DNA from: Anaspis maculata
Taxonomy: Eukaryota; Arthropoda; Insecta; Coleoptera; Scraptiidae
Reading direction: 5' to 3'
Length of the DNA: 64,000 nt
NCBI GenBank assembly: GCA_949128115.1
Contig: OX421965.1
Location: forward strand, 11,253,420-11,317,419
Below, piece after piece: positions 13,215-25,240 of this stretch (the stretch's first letter is position 1; each line of letters starts with the position of its first letter). A program made the position numbers and the translations under genes. Below the pieces are notes generated by a model. That model did not search any database. It saw only the letters and a list, made by a program, of their open reading frames with translations, and was not told the DNA's origin.

Positions 13215-13588
13215 TTTCTGGGAACGTAATTTCCAAGGAACATAATTTTAAGGAGACGTATAACGTGGGGGATGTAATTTCCACGGGACGTAATCTCCTG
13301 GGGACGCTATTTCCAGGGCACGTAATTTCCTGGGGACGTTTTGTGGAGGAGATTTTTTCCGGAAACGTTTTGTGGGAATGTCTTTTCCGGATTCGCGATT
13401 AATATTGGAGGGGATATGATTGACAGGTATGTTTTTGGCCTGGGATATTTTGTCGCGGGGATATTTTTCAGGGGGATATTTTTGGCCCGAGATATTTTGC
13501 CGCGGGGATAGGTATTTTTGACTGGGATATTATTGCCGGGATATTTTTGGTGGCATATTTTGGGCTAGGATATTTTGTCGCCGCACAA
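13215..13588 (-). repeat. Right ladder of inverted words
   Basis: Contains complements of the left ladder in mirrored order: GGGGACG and ACGTAATTTCC types first (13220-13390), then GGGATATTTTTGG and GGATATTTTGTCGC types (13405-13588). The mirrored switch from ACGT-type to ATAT-type words supports a single ancestral inverted-repeat element. Confidence 0.7.
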
Positions 13589-13602
13589 GCACTCCGATCA
13601 AG

Positions 13603-14479
13603 GTATGGAGATAATCTGTAACAAAACCGAGAGGATCATGGAAACGCACTCTGGCACTTTCATTATAGGTAATGTTCGTTCATTATTCTTGAATCAAGTT
13701 TGAAATACGGTTCTCGTTTCTCTGATTGCTTGCCTACAAAGAACCCGTGCCCCATAGCCTTCTTATGACCTCGGAGCCGTCAGACGTTCGCTTCTTCTCA
13801 AATCTGGAAATGTTTTTTTCCGACGCCATTTTATAAATGCGTAGGATACAAAACTGCAGCAGACTCGACCTTTTGCAAGGTGAACCCAATTTTAATGTAC
13901 CGTCGACTGTACCTACTATAAATGTTTGGAAAAGTACGAACAGTTTCAATTAGGTATACTGCGTTCTTAACTACAAAATCATCGTCCATCCAGTGATTCC
14001 GGGATTTAATTTCAGACTACCCGTGCAATTTGCAGGTTCACTCGCAACGATGGTGATCGTTCAACCATTTAAAAATCGTTTAATGAAGAGCTTGAATCTG
14101 CAATTTGTAATACCTAGCTGCAATGGGGAGGAAGCTTCAAATTGATATCAAACACCTGTTGAGTTAATAGAGAGCATCAGAGTGCGGGAACAGGAACACA
14201 TCAACTATTTCATAGTTCGCGTTCCATTATTTGGCATCGCCGATATTACATTTCAGTTTCATATATCTGCCCCCACCCACTACCTATGTAGGTACATTGA
14301 TCGCCCATCAAATCGCGTACAGCTTTTGACAAAAAGTGAACTGATTTATGGATTTTTGCTTATGGCATCCACAGTGACAGGTAGCAAAAATTCATCAAAT
14401 CAGTACACTCTGTGTCAGAGAGGTCATGACGCATTTTCATGGGAAATAAAATATATCAAGTACCTATCTTAATTTTTAC
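13603..14479. other. Unassigned sequence
   Basis: No repeat pairing or recognisable coding motif. Short ORFs (71 and 96 codons) lack features. Candidate single-copy DNA between two mobile-element blocks. Confidence 0.35.
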
Positions 14480-14481
14480 TA

Positions 14482-15093
14482 TACAGGGTGGCCCATTTGT
14501 TGATATTGTCACTTCAACCCTTGAGGTGAAGGGCAAACCACCCTTGGAATTTTGAAGTCAATAGATGGGTCTGATGAAAAGATCAGTTTCATCAAATTAG
14601 ATGTTCAAATTTTTCACCACCAGCAAAAATGTTTCAATTTCTTCTTGCATTGAAGACTGAGGGTGGTTCACCCTCCACTTGAAGGGTTGAACTGTCAATG
14701 TTTATGGATAGCAATAAAAGTAGCCCCTTTGAAATTAAAATTAACTTGTCCAAGCGTTTTTGAATTTTTCATTCCTGAATGTCTTGAAATATCGGATTTA
14801 TTTCGCATGTTTGAAGCTATGATTTTTTTGTCGATTAATCGATAAAACTTCAAAAAAATTATTGCACCGAATTCAGGGAAGCAAGACCTTTCAAATGAGG
14901 TGTCACTTGCCCTATCATCCCTATTAACATTTCAGGGGTTGTCATCACAGCGCGAAGGGATGAAACAATACAGGAGTGAGATTGGTCATAAAAGATGTCC
15001 CCCTTGATAATAGAATTGACCTATTTTTGCATTTTTTTTTTATTTCTGCTGGCCACAATCCCGTCTGTTTTGTTTTCAATGGGCCACCCTGTA
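14482..15093. mobile_element. TACAGGGTGGCCCA element, copy 1
   Basis: A 612-bp element with ends TACAGGGTGGCCCA and (complement) TACAGGGTGGCCCA, flanked by TA at 14480-14481 and 15094-15095. An inner pair around CTTCAACCCTTGAGGTGAAGGG (near 14512) and its complement (near 14670) adds secondary symmetry. The sequence inside its right end matches that of the next element, so both belong to one family. No coding capacity. Confidence 0.7.
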
Positions 15094-15106
15094 TATTAAT
15101 TATTAA

Positions 15107-16189
15107 TACAGGGTGGCCCAACGAAAACAGAACAGAGGAGTTTTCGGGCATTTCACATTATTTTTTTGAAAAAAGCTCAGACAGGTCGATTTTTATATCG
15201 AGGGGGACATCTGAAACATTCATTGGCAAATTTCTATCTTCAGCCCCCTCACCCCTACCCACCTCAACTTTGAAATTTCAAATGACACCATCTACTTCGC
15301 GATACATCAAATTAAAGAGAATCAAATTCTTTCTCTGAAAAAAATATTTTCAAAATTTCCAACCCCACCCCCCACCTTCCTAAATTTCTCTGGCTGTCCC
15401 ATTTTATATTCTCGACCCCTTAATTCTCTTCAATTTAATCAACGTCATCCTAAATAGCATCTGAGGTGAAAATTTTCGGTGGAGAAAAGTGTTACCCAAA
15501 TTCACCCCTTTCCTCTCCCCCACCCCAATTTCAAAACTTAACAGACACCACCTACTTTGTGATACATCGAATGAAAGGAAATTGATTTCTCTTTCGGAAA
15601 ACAATTTTTTTGGAATTTTCAACCCCTCTCGTGATAAATTGAACATTCGGAGTAATTTAGGGAGAAAGGGTGCTTTTTGAAAATTCTTTTAATATTTTAT
15701 CCAGAAAGCGAATTCAATTCCCTTCGATTTGATGTATCACAAAGAGGGTAGTGTCATTTTAGATTTTGAAGTTGAGATGGGGGAGTGAAGGGGTGAATTT
15801 GGGTGGCACTTTTTACACAGAAAATTTTCTCCCTCGATGCTGTGCAAGATGAGGTTGACTGTACTGAAGATAATTGAGAGATCAAAAATATTATATTGGA
15901 AACTCTGGCAATTTTATGAAGAAAGGGGGTGGAGTTGAAAATTATAGAAATATTTTTTCAGAAAGAGAATTCAATTCTCTTCAATTTGATGTATCGCAAA
16001 GTGTGTGGTGTCATTTGAAACTTCGAAGTTGGGGCCGGTGGGGGTGAGGGGGCTAAAGATAGAAATCCGCCAATGAATGTTTCAGATGTCCCCCTCAATA
16101 TAAAAATCGACCTGTTCGAGTTTTTTTCAAGAAAATGAGGTGAAATGCCTGAAAACCCCTCTGTTCTGTTTTCGTTGGGCCAACCTGTA
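15107..16189. mobile_element. TACAGGGTGGCCCA-family foldback, copy 2
   Basis: A 1083-bp foldback. The left arm, about 15107-15350, pairs with the right arm, about 15945-16189, through shared blocks for GGTCGATTTTTATAT, GAAACATTCATTGGC and ACACCA...GATACATC. The module with GATACATC and AATTCTCTTTC-type sequence appears four times in alternating orientation (near 15290, 15550, 15730 and 15980), so the interior is itself made of repeats. TA follows the right end (16190-16191); the left flank is AA, probably a change since insertion. It lies 13 bp from copy 1. Confidence 0.75.
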
Positions 16190-16254
16190 TACAAAAAACA
16201 CCGATTAGTCTCAAGGTCAGTTTTTTTTTATCTATAATTAACGTTACCCGGAAA

Positions 16255-16827
16255 CTAAACGTCAATGGAAATCTCTTGACAATACGCGGGAAAATTTAAT
16301 TTTATATCATATCTCGAGCAAGAAAGAACACCACTTGCAAACAAAGTGGACAAGTACAAGTTCATATGAGAAGGTTTGTTGGAGAACAGATCGGTCCATG
16401 ATGAATTTCTATGAACACTGTTTTCAAAAGTATACCGATGAAAACGATCCGACGCAAAACTCAAAGCAATCAAAGCATAGAGTTCTTTTAACTGACCCAA
16501 TTGTTTCTGTTTTTCTGCTAAAGCTTTTGAGTCATACATTATTGGAGTAATAATTGATTTCTGAGCAAACTTCCACGTTGACTCCACGTCTTGAATCTGC
16601 AAAATACATCCAAACAGTTTTCTTGCTCGAATCATAAAATTAAAAAGAAGGTGAATACTCAATGTTTTCTTTAACATTTTCACTTCTTCACCATGTCTTT
16701 TGATCCAATATACAAAGAGACATTCTTTATCGAACAACTTCTTTGGAGGATTTGTTGATTCTGACAAATTGATCATGATTATTGCTCGAGGTGTCAAAGC
16801 GGAAAAGTCCTGCTGTGGGATAGGCAA
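16255..16827 (-). CDS. Hypothetical 190-residue protein
   Basis: This is one of the longest ORFs outside recognised elements. I do not recognise the protein. It is lysine- and serine-rich with several hydrophobic stretches (near residues 56-68, 114-130 and 155-170) but no obvious signal peptide, zinc finger or catalytic motif. Its composition could fit a real exon or a chance frame in AT-rich DNA. It starts 66 bp from the end of the 15107-16189 foldback and has no inverted partner in the window, so it is not simply an arm of a palindrome. No promoter or splice evidence was judged reliable. Confidence 0.3.
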   Translation of the reverse strand: MPIPQQDFSALTPRAIIMINLSESTNPPKKLFDKECLFVYWIKRHGEEVKMLKKTLSIHLLFNFMIRARKLFGCILQIQDVESTWKFAQKSIITPIMYDSKALAEKQKQLGQLKELYALIALSFASDRFHRYTFENSVHRNSSWTDLFSNKPSHMNLYLSTLFASGVLSCSRYDIKLNFPAYCQEISIDV

Positions 16828-17489
16828 CGATATTGGTACTATTTGAATGACCTGGTTATGACTAAGTCAGCTAAAACTTCGCTCTTCCTTCACATGTTCG
16901 ATTTATATCCCGTTCACGATGATTGTCAATTCAGTTATGTCGCTTTTTGATCTCACGTGGATGGATGCGATGGCCGCAACCCTTTTTCTGGAGGTGTAGT
17001 TGAAGATGTGTTGCAGGAAACCTGACTCCAGCAAATGAATACTTTTTATCTCAAGATCGCACGATCAGTTCAAAAAGTGACATTACTGAATTAACAAATG
17101 AAGCGAAAAATTGTTTCAAAGCCCAGCGGATTAATTGGTCGGGAAGAAGACGGCATTGTTACAGGAATTTCATTACAAAGTGCAGACGACCAAGTGTCCA
17201 AGAAGCTATCGTCGGAATTTCTTCAAACCAAAGATAACAGCCAAAAATTCCTTCTCAGTTACGGTATACAATCGTTTGGGTCCTCTTGGCATGCGGCTGG
17301 CGAATTCTAAAACCAAGTGGTCTCCCTCATCATCTAGCTTGTACAACTCGACCTCCACGACAATATACCAGTTCGTTCGTATGAAAAAACTTCAGCAAAA
17401 TTAAGAAACTTCAGCTCAGCATTTTTTTTACAAATAAACACTTGATCCTTTTGAAGGCTTCCTGCTTCTCATCAGTACATCAGTCCAAG
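16828..17489. other. Unassigned sequence
   Basis: No repeat pairing found. Overlapping plus-strand ORFs of 70 and 89 codons at 17098-17404 lack recognisable motifs. Confidence 0.3.
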
Positions 17490-17491
17490 TA

Positions 17492-18932
17492 GTCCAGGAA
17501 TTTTAGCTGTTGAAATCGCAAATAGCGAACAAAAATGAAAGCGAGCCGGATTTTTGTATATAAGCTCAGTTAGGCATGTAGTTCAACATAGTAAAAGTCC
17601 TCAAGAATCCGTTGTGAGCTTCGGCCGTTGTGGCCTCGAGAAGAACTTGAGGATCAGTTTTTCGCGTATATCTCGTGAACAATGGCACTTAAAAAGAAAG
17701 TGCCTTAGAAGAAATTGTTGAAAATTTTATTGTCTATAAGAAAGGTTCTTACACATTCCATCGTCAGTTCACTCCTTCTTTGTCAAAACACAAGAAAATT
17801 AAAATAATCCAGATGCTCGATGCTGAAGACTGTATGGACCTTAAGTTTTATGATGGCGGAGTGCCACCTCGTAGATGTGTTGGTTGGTCCACTATTTCTT
17901 GATTGAAACTTGAAGCCATCAATACGAACTATGCCGGCGGCATATACAGGATGAAATAAAAATAAAAAGTTGAACATTTGTACCTCAAAAACCAAAATAG
18001 GTGAAGACATGTAAATCGCCATAAATAATTCTGATTTCATGGTCATTAAGTCATCGTAAACTTGAATTAGATATCTTGAGCCGTTCTTGAAATATCTTCA
18101 AAACACTGAAGTTGTTACCGAAAAAAGTGATTTTTCCGCCTACTCATCAGAAAAAAAGTTGACTGTGCTTTTTCTAAAAGTAGTTGGCCTAGAGAGTGTT
18201 TTTCACTATTATTCCATTTTAAATGTTATTTATCATTGTTTCGACTCAAAACACCAAGTCTCGATTCAATATCTGAAGAATTACCTACTGATATACGGAA
18301 AACTAGTTTTTTCTCGTAATGACTTCAGTCTTCTGAAGATATTTCAGAAACGGCTCAACATATTTGATCCAAATTTACGACGACTTCATGACCATGTAAT
18401 AAGGAATATTTTTGGCGATTTATATGTCTTCACCTATTTTGGTTCTTGAGGTACATTTGTTCAACTTTTTATTTTTATTTCACCCTGTATATGCCGCCAG
18501 CATAGTTGGTATTGATGGCGAATAGTTTCAGTCAAAACAGACTAGATCGAGCAACACCTCTACCAAGTGGCACCCCGCCATCATATAACTCAAGGTCCAT
18601 ACAGTCTTCAGCATCGAGCATCTGGATTATTTCAATTTTCTTGTGTTTTGACAAAGAAGGAGTGAAGTGACGATGAAATGTGTTAGGACCTTTCTTATAG
18701 ACAATAAAATTTCCAACAATTTTTTCCCGAACACTTTCTTCCTAAGTGCCATTGTTCACGAGATATACGCGAAAAACTGATCCTCAAGTTCTTCTCGAGG
18801 CCACAACGGCCGAAGCTCACACCGGATTCTTGAGGACTTTTACTATGTTAAACTACATGCTTAACTGAGCTCATATACAAAAATCCGGCTCGCTTTCATT
18901 TTTGTTCGCTATTTTTTCTAAAATTCCTGGAC
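17492..18932. mobile_element. Foldback element with GTCCAGGAATTTTAG ends
   Basis: A 1441-bp inverted-repeat element flanked by TA (17490-17491 and 18933-18934). The left arm, about 17492-18100, pairs with about 18310-18932. A TATACAGGATGAAAT string at about 17943 pairs with ATTTCACCCTGTATAT at about 18477, so a smaller element seems embedded symmetrically. The same 37-base end sequence occurs once more at 35190-35232. No coding content. Confidence 0.78.
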
Positions 18933-18934
18933 TA

Positions 18935-19341
18935 AAGCCCAAATTGCTGCTTTACTTCCGCGAAAATCATTGATACGCTGCCACCGATTCGGCAACTTTT
19001 GCAGCAGCAAATTTAAAGATGCCCTCGGCCCAAGAGGAGCCATGGTGGTCTGGTGTTCGCACCAATATCCATAATTGATTACGACTTGGACGCTTCGTAA
19101 AATCTGTCGATGGCAGGAAATTGCTGCGCGGCAAAGCGACGTGTCCGCGTGTTTATTGCGGCCCGAGGCCCACAATTTTGTTGTTGATGTTTGCCCTTCA
19201 AACAACGATAATTTGGAGACTTGACACTGGCATCGACGTGTTATTGAACAATACCGATGCCACCATCAGAGATGGCTCTTCTTAGCAGCAGCACAGAAAA
19301 ACGCGGCAACAATAAGCAGCATCTATAGCAGAGCGCATTAT
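18935..19341. other. Unassigned, GC-richer segment
   Basis: Short interval between two foldbacks with higher GC than its surroundings. A 95-codon minus-strand frame (18918-19205) overlaps it but has no recognised motif and partly covers the adjacent element, so I do not call it a gene. Confidence 0.3.
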
Positions 19342-19343
19342 TA

Positions 19344-21769
19344 GTCCTGTCCCTAGCAGTACTTCTGGAGGAAAAACGATGTAATCGAAAAAAAAAATTG
19401 AAATCGTAAGAGGGTCATACAAGGACAAATAATCACTCGGGTGCTTTCGCGATTCCTGGTACATTTTCCAGCAATATCGCATCAAAGGTGGCGGCTGGTC
19501 AATTCTTCAGTACGCTGATATTTCTTTGAGCTTTTGCGAGTTTCTCCAAATAAAAGTACCGATCCACCCAAAAAACAATTCTGGATCAAATGGTCCTGTC
19601 AAAGATTAGGTACTAACACTAACCTTATAACGGGTGAAAAAAAAAATTAAACGACTTTTATAATTTATCAAACTTTTTAGTTTCTCAGCCGATTTTCACA
19701 AACTTGGTGTCAAAAGCTCGCTCACCAAATCGTCTACTCAAATCAATTGTCAATATAGCCAAATTATTAGAAAATAAAGATCGGTGAATCCAAATAGAAA
19801 TGTGTTCTATTTGAATATTTTTTTTGTTCTTAAACTTTGTAAAGAACAACACTGATAGTGGATTCTGGAAAATTCAGCTTTTTTTGTAATTCAGGACTAG
19901 ATTTACTTGATTCGCACATTCCACTGTTGAAATGTATTGAATTAAAGAAAGGTCCATCTGTCATTTTTTCCAAATTCACAATAAATCAACTGTTCAAAAA
20001 TCTCCCGCGAATCCTTATTTCTGAAGCAACTTCTACACACTTGGTGGTGATCGTAAGCTGTGTGGATTGGCTACAAATACCGTGTTGATGCATGGCCGAA
20101 GTTTCAAGATTTTATATAAGGGATGGCGTAAATGGTAGAGGTGCGCATCTCAAATCTCGAATATTCTGCATTTCTGTTCTCGCATGTTGTGAACGGAATT
20201 TATATAAGTGGTTGGCTTGATGGTCAGCTGAATAAACACGGAACAAAAGCTAAATGTTACCAGAGTCGAAATGTGGAAATTTGAAATAGACGACTTTAGT
20301 TCTTCGGAGAAAATAAAACGGTTCTATTGTGAATTTCTATTACAAGCGGTTTGAGGTGGTTGAGATAAGAATGCAGGGCTCGAACAAGTCATTTATTACA
20401 GGAAAACAATTGTTCTCGCTTAAATAACCCAAAGAAACGTCCCGAATGTCTTTGGGGAAAAATCCCGGTGAATATAACTGGAAAGATATTTTGTAGTGTT
20501 TGGTCCGCAAACGATATTTGATTTGTGTCTCCTACAGAAGGTGAAAGGTGTCTCATCGATGTGCTTGTGGAATTATTTTGGTATAAGAGATTATTTATTT
20601 AGGATAAAGCTGCTCAAATTTTGATCCACTCAAATGATGAAGGGCCTTAAGGGATTACTTGAAATAAACGAATTCACGACAAAATGCTGAGTCGTCAAAG
20701 AGCAACTCTCTTTGAACGGTTTCCTGAAAGAAAAAAAAACTGATGAATTGCCCACAAAATGATCCCATAAGCTAGATGACACCACTTTCGCACCCTGGCC
20801 TGTACGGTAATCAAAGCTATCAAATAATCATACGAAGTTATTATAATACTCTTCAGCAATTCCTTTGAGGCAAAAAGCCATAAAGTACCTATCTATCCAA
20901 ATTTCAGACAAATTCTCTGGAGCCTCACTCACTCCTGAAATGTAGGTGGGGTGAGCTTTATTTGTAAGTGATTATACTATCAATTCTGCACTTAGTGGTC
21001 AACAAAGTTCATTTACATTTTTGCATCCAGGGTTAGGCACACTGCAACAATTACAAAACAAGCTGCAATAAACTTGATTTTTCCTATAGGTACATCTTAA
21101 AGTAGCACATTTTATACAGCAGCATACCCCTACGAAGTTTTCCGGCCATTTCACGATATTTTTTTGAGAAACCAGACGTCGCGTCGTCGGAAATTTCAAA
21201 ACCGAATTCTAATGGATTTCATACTGTCAAGTTGTTGATGACGCAGTGCATCTTTCAGTAAGTAGAGGAGTATGCTCGCAATAAGTGTCCTCTAATGCAT
21301 CTACTGATGGTTGGTGGTAGATTTTGAATGTGCGTGCTTTTGTCGTACCTAACCGACAAAAGTGTTGTTCCCTAATACAAACAATCATGCCAAAAGAAGA
21401 CTGTGTTCCTAAATAAGACAGAACAATGGTAAGTCGCACGGAAAAGGAAAAGGCATGAGGCCTTTTTGGCATGTAACAAACCCCCAGTATAAGGTTAGTA
21501 CCCAATATTTGACAGCACCATTTAATCCAGAATTGTTTGTTGGGTAGATTAGTACTTTTATTTGAATAAACTCGCAAAAACTCAAAGAAATATCAGCGAA
21601 CTGAAGAATTGACCAGTCGCCACCTTTGATGCTATATTGCTGGAAAATGTACCAGAAATCGCGAAAGCACCCGAGTGATTATTTGTCCTGGGATGACCCT
21701 CCAACGATCCAGAACTTTTTTTGATTACATCGTTTTTCCTACAGAAGTACCTACTTCTAGGGCCTGGAT
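19344..21769. mobile_element. 2.4-kb element with ~280-bp inverted ends
   Basis: The left arm 19344-19630 is inverted at about 21475-21769. Shared blocks include GGAAAAACGATGTAATC, ATAATCACTCGGGTGC and AGAATTGACCAG-type sequence. TA flanks at 19342-19343 and 21770-21771 suggest a TA target. The central 1.8 kb (19640-21470) holds no recognisable transposase; ORFs there are 66-116 codons without motifs. It could be a longer, less degraded relative of the short foldbacks, with a decayed core. Confidence 0.7.
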
Positions 21770-21771
21770 TA

Positions 21772-22797
21772 TATGTACATATACACTACCGATCATCGGG
21801 GATGATCGCTTCTCGCCTGTCACAAATTGCATCCCTAGTTTTCAAAAGTCACGTCCTAATCGCTTTCTAAATCAATCCCGACTTCCCATTCAACCATGCA
21901 CCCACTCATTGGGGAGCACAGGAGAAATATAACCCCGCTATAAGCAACCGCAAGAAACTTTTAATGAAGACCTCGGCAGCTTTCAAAAACGCACTTATCT
22001 GATCTGCCATTTTAATTTTAATTAAGGTACGTAGGTAGGTAGGTAGACACGTTCACAATCAATAGGTGAGGGTATTTGTGCATCTAGATCATAGAGGAAC
22101 ACTTATCGCTCCAGTATAAAACCATCAATACCTAAATTACAGGGACAAGGGATTTGCTTTAGTCGAGCGTCAGTTTAATCACCTCAGAAGACTGCTCGTT
22201 TGGAAAACGTTCTGGTTCTATCTAATATGGATGTGGGTGTGTGTTGGTGAGTACCTACTTGCTTGATCGTTGTAAAACGATCTTATCGTTTAAAGACTCG
22301 GAGAATTAGCTTCATCAATTCGCTATCCTTGCCGGGCGCTAGAGCATCCAAGAGATTTGAGGAGCTGATGGCTCCTCTGATGAATAAATAATGAACGTTT
22401 GTTCCGGACACGCTTAAAAATAGCTTTATCTTGGCCGTAACATCCGTCATTGCTGATGAAAAAAGTTCCGTTGTTCGGCAAAGTGCAGGTTTTCAGGTAG
22501 TGCTCCGATTTTCTCGTGCCGAAAATGTGTGTAACGATGATGCAGTTTTTCAACCGCTTCCGCCAGAGTATAGCGGATGGTCTCGCGGATGGCAAACAAA
22601 ACATCGCCGTCTAGTCTCCCGCGGGAGTTTCACATTTATCATCACATGAGATGAGAAATTTATGATCTGGGTGGCTTAACGTAAGTATCGTTTAAAACTA
22701 TTGCCTTACCCTCTTATCTCCCCCCCCCCCCCAAATCAAATATGTTACCTGTCTCAGCCATGACTCAGTTGTTGTCACCTCTATGTAGGGTGGGTAC
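21772..22797. other. Unassigned sequence with short simple repeats
   Basis: Contains a short GTAG tract (22028-22047) and a C homopolymer near 22720-22732. Overlapping ORFs of 72-93 codons on both strands (22323-22649) have no known motif. Confidence 0.35.
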
Positions 22798-25240
22798 TTG
22801 CACGCCCAATTTTTTTACTTTCCCGGCCCCCCACAAACTCGGAGGGAAAGTATTGTAATCGTGCAGAAAAAAAGTTTTGAGATTACGCCGGATATATCCA
22901 TTTTGAGGTTTTTCAAGACTATTGAGACAATTTCCAGAATGATGTTTGTCCGTGAGTCTGTCTGTAATCTTCCACGATAACTGCCGGAACGTTGACCTAA
23001 TCGACTTGAAAATTTGTATGCAGACATGGTTTCGCTCTTAGTTGTGTGGTTAAGCGTTAGATCTATGCATTTTGAGCTTAAGCAATGCGCTTTTGGGGTT
23101 TGATTGGGGGTCCCTCAACCTTAATTTCAAGAGTTGGAGACATCGGTGCACTCGATGCGGAGGGGGTCAGGGGGGCCCTTGAAAGTTGAAGGTGCAAGGC
23201 TTCCCACCAAATTACCATACACCACCACGTTATTCCTACTGGAAGGCCATCAAACGACTCTAACCTGTACATTGACAACATTTGCCGTCATGTCCAAACA
23301 GTTTCTACAAACTGAAAAAAATTAATTCTAATGACAGATCGAAAAAAACAGTTTTTCTCAATTCTTCATCCCCACAACGGATAAACTGCTAAGTTTGGTG
23401 TCATTTTGGAGTAAACGGCATCCTCTGATTTTATTCACCGAGTTAAAATGTTTGTGAGACCACCGTGCAAAGAATGGCACGCCAAGAAGTGAGCATTTTT
23501 AAGCACCTCATTTAACAGTAGTTTCTTGGCTGTTACCAATCGATATGATCGATAATTTTGTTATGGATCAATAACTTGAACTCTTTTGTAACGTCAATGC
23601 ATGTGCATGAAACTCGACACGAGCGTGGAGGCCTGGAAAAAACTTTTCTCCAGCAGTCGAATTTATTTCACGCCTACTGAGCGTCAGTTCACTGGGCTCA
23701 GGTAGGGAGTGTTTGGATAGCTTTGGAAGCAAAATTTTTAGATCTGTTTGAAAAGTTGTGCAGCTTAATTCTGGAAATTGATTTATGAATCATCATCGAT
23801 TGTTTTGCCTGTCAGTAGCCACATGGAGGTTAACTGCAGAGGTGATGGCTAACGGCGGAGGGCATTCAACGTCCCAAGATCTATTCTCTGCCACTCTGAC
23901 AGTCATTTTCACGGTTGTTGTTCATGAAATTATTTCTTCTCCAAACATGAGAACACTTACACGTACAAAATGATAACAACCTTGAAGGACCTTGAAGGTT
24001 GGTAGAGGAATAAAGAAAATAACACTTCTAAAGTTGAATGCCCTCCGTCGTCAGCCATGATCCCTGCAGTAATCCCCATGGGGGTACCTGGTGACTGTCA
24101 AAATAATCTGATATGATTCTCAAATCAATTTCCAGAATAATGCTACTCAGCTGCATAGACAGATATGGAAATTTTGTCTCCAAACATATCCAAACGCTGC
24201 CTGCCTGAGCCCAACAAACTAAGGCTTAGTAGGCGTGATATAAATTCAAGCGCTGGAGGAAAAAAAAATTCCAGGCCTCCACGCTCGTGTCGAGTTTCAT
24301 GCACATACATTACCGTTACAAAAGAGTTCAAGTTATTGATCCATGACAAAATTATCAATCATATTGATTGGTAACAGCCAAGAAACTGCTGTTAAATGAG
24401 GTGCCTCAAAATGCTCACTTCTTGGCGTGCAATTCTTTGCACGGTAGTCTCACAAACATTTTGACTTGGTGAATGGAATCAGAGGATCCCGTTTACTCTA
24501 AAATGACACCAAACTCGGCAGTTCATTCGTTGTGGGATGAAGAATTGAGAAAAACTGTTTTTTCCGATCTGTCATAAGAATTTTTTTTTTCAGTGTAAAG
24601 AACTGTTTGGACATGGTAACCAATGTTTTCAATGTGTAGGTTAGAGTCGTTTAATGACATACAAGTAGGAATAACGTGGTGGTATGGTGATTTGGTGGGG
24701 AACCTCGCACCTTCAACTTTCAAGGGCCCCCCAGACCCCCTCCGCATCGAGTGCACCGATGTCTCCAACTCTTGAAATTAAGGTATGGGGATTCCCAATC
24801 GAACCACAAAAGCGCATTGCTTATGCTCAAAATGCATAGTTCGAGCTTTGTTTTGGCGCTTAACCACCGTACTATCTGGAATGACCGGATTAGTTTTTGG
24901 CTGTCATCTGTCGAACAGAAGTGTCACTATCAAAAAATGACAGAAGCTACATCTCACGGGACTTGACTTGCGATATGTCATTTGAAAGCTCTTGAAAAAC
25001 TGTATTTAGAACAGTTGAAAATATTTCCCTATCTATTAACTGCCAAATTATAAAAAACGCCAAAGTCTGAAACTTTACCATTTAATTATCCAAAATCTAT
25101 TCGACAGATTTGAACCAAACTCGGCAGGAAGCAACAATACCAAAGAAATAAACTAATGCTGAAGTTGGAGTTTCCTGCCATTTTTCGGACAAGCGCTATG
25201 GATTTTCAAAGTTTGGTCTGGCCGATTCCAGTCGAGCTTG
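22798..25240 (+). repeat. Dispersed repeat D, copy 1 (split)
   Basis: 22798-23040 matches 33390-33560, sharing GGAAAGTATTGT, CGGATATATCCATTTTGAGG and a GTCTGTCTGT tract. 24875-25240 matches about 33725-34080, sharing TTTTTGGCTGTCAT and TGACAGA...ACTTGACTTGC-type blocks. The two parts are separated by the palindrome 23041-24872. The start has a TTACTTTCC...GGAGGGAAAGTA hairpin. The GTCT tract suggests a Helentron-associated element, but this is not proven. Confidence 0.65.
23041..24872. mobile_element. 1.83-kb near-palindrome inserted in repeat D
   Basis: The arms 23041-23985 and 24000-24872 are reverse complements almost to the centre, so the molecule could fold into a hairpin of about 0.9 kb. 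Ends share GTGGTTAAGCG and sit between TA dinucleotides (23039-23040 and 24873-24874). Comparison with the intact copy of repeat D at 33390-34080 shows that this block is the inserted piece. Small ORFs duplicated in both arms are by-products. Confidence 0.82.

Larger units (their letters stand above)
8608..13588. mobile_element. ~5-kb composite foldback element
   Basis: The outer parts are inverted relative to each other: 8608-9390 is built of words such as AAATATCCCCG and ACAAAATATCCC, and 13215-13588 carries their complements. Just outside lie imperfect direct repeats, GCACCCCGGTCAAG (8594-8607) and GCACTCCGATCAAG (13589-13602), 12 of 14 bases alike, which could be an unusually long target duplication or chance. 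Inside are two satellite-like arrays in the same orientation and a central region with a cysteine-rich ORF. I do not recognise the family. The boundaries are inferred from where the inverted words stop. Confidence 0.55.
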
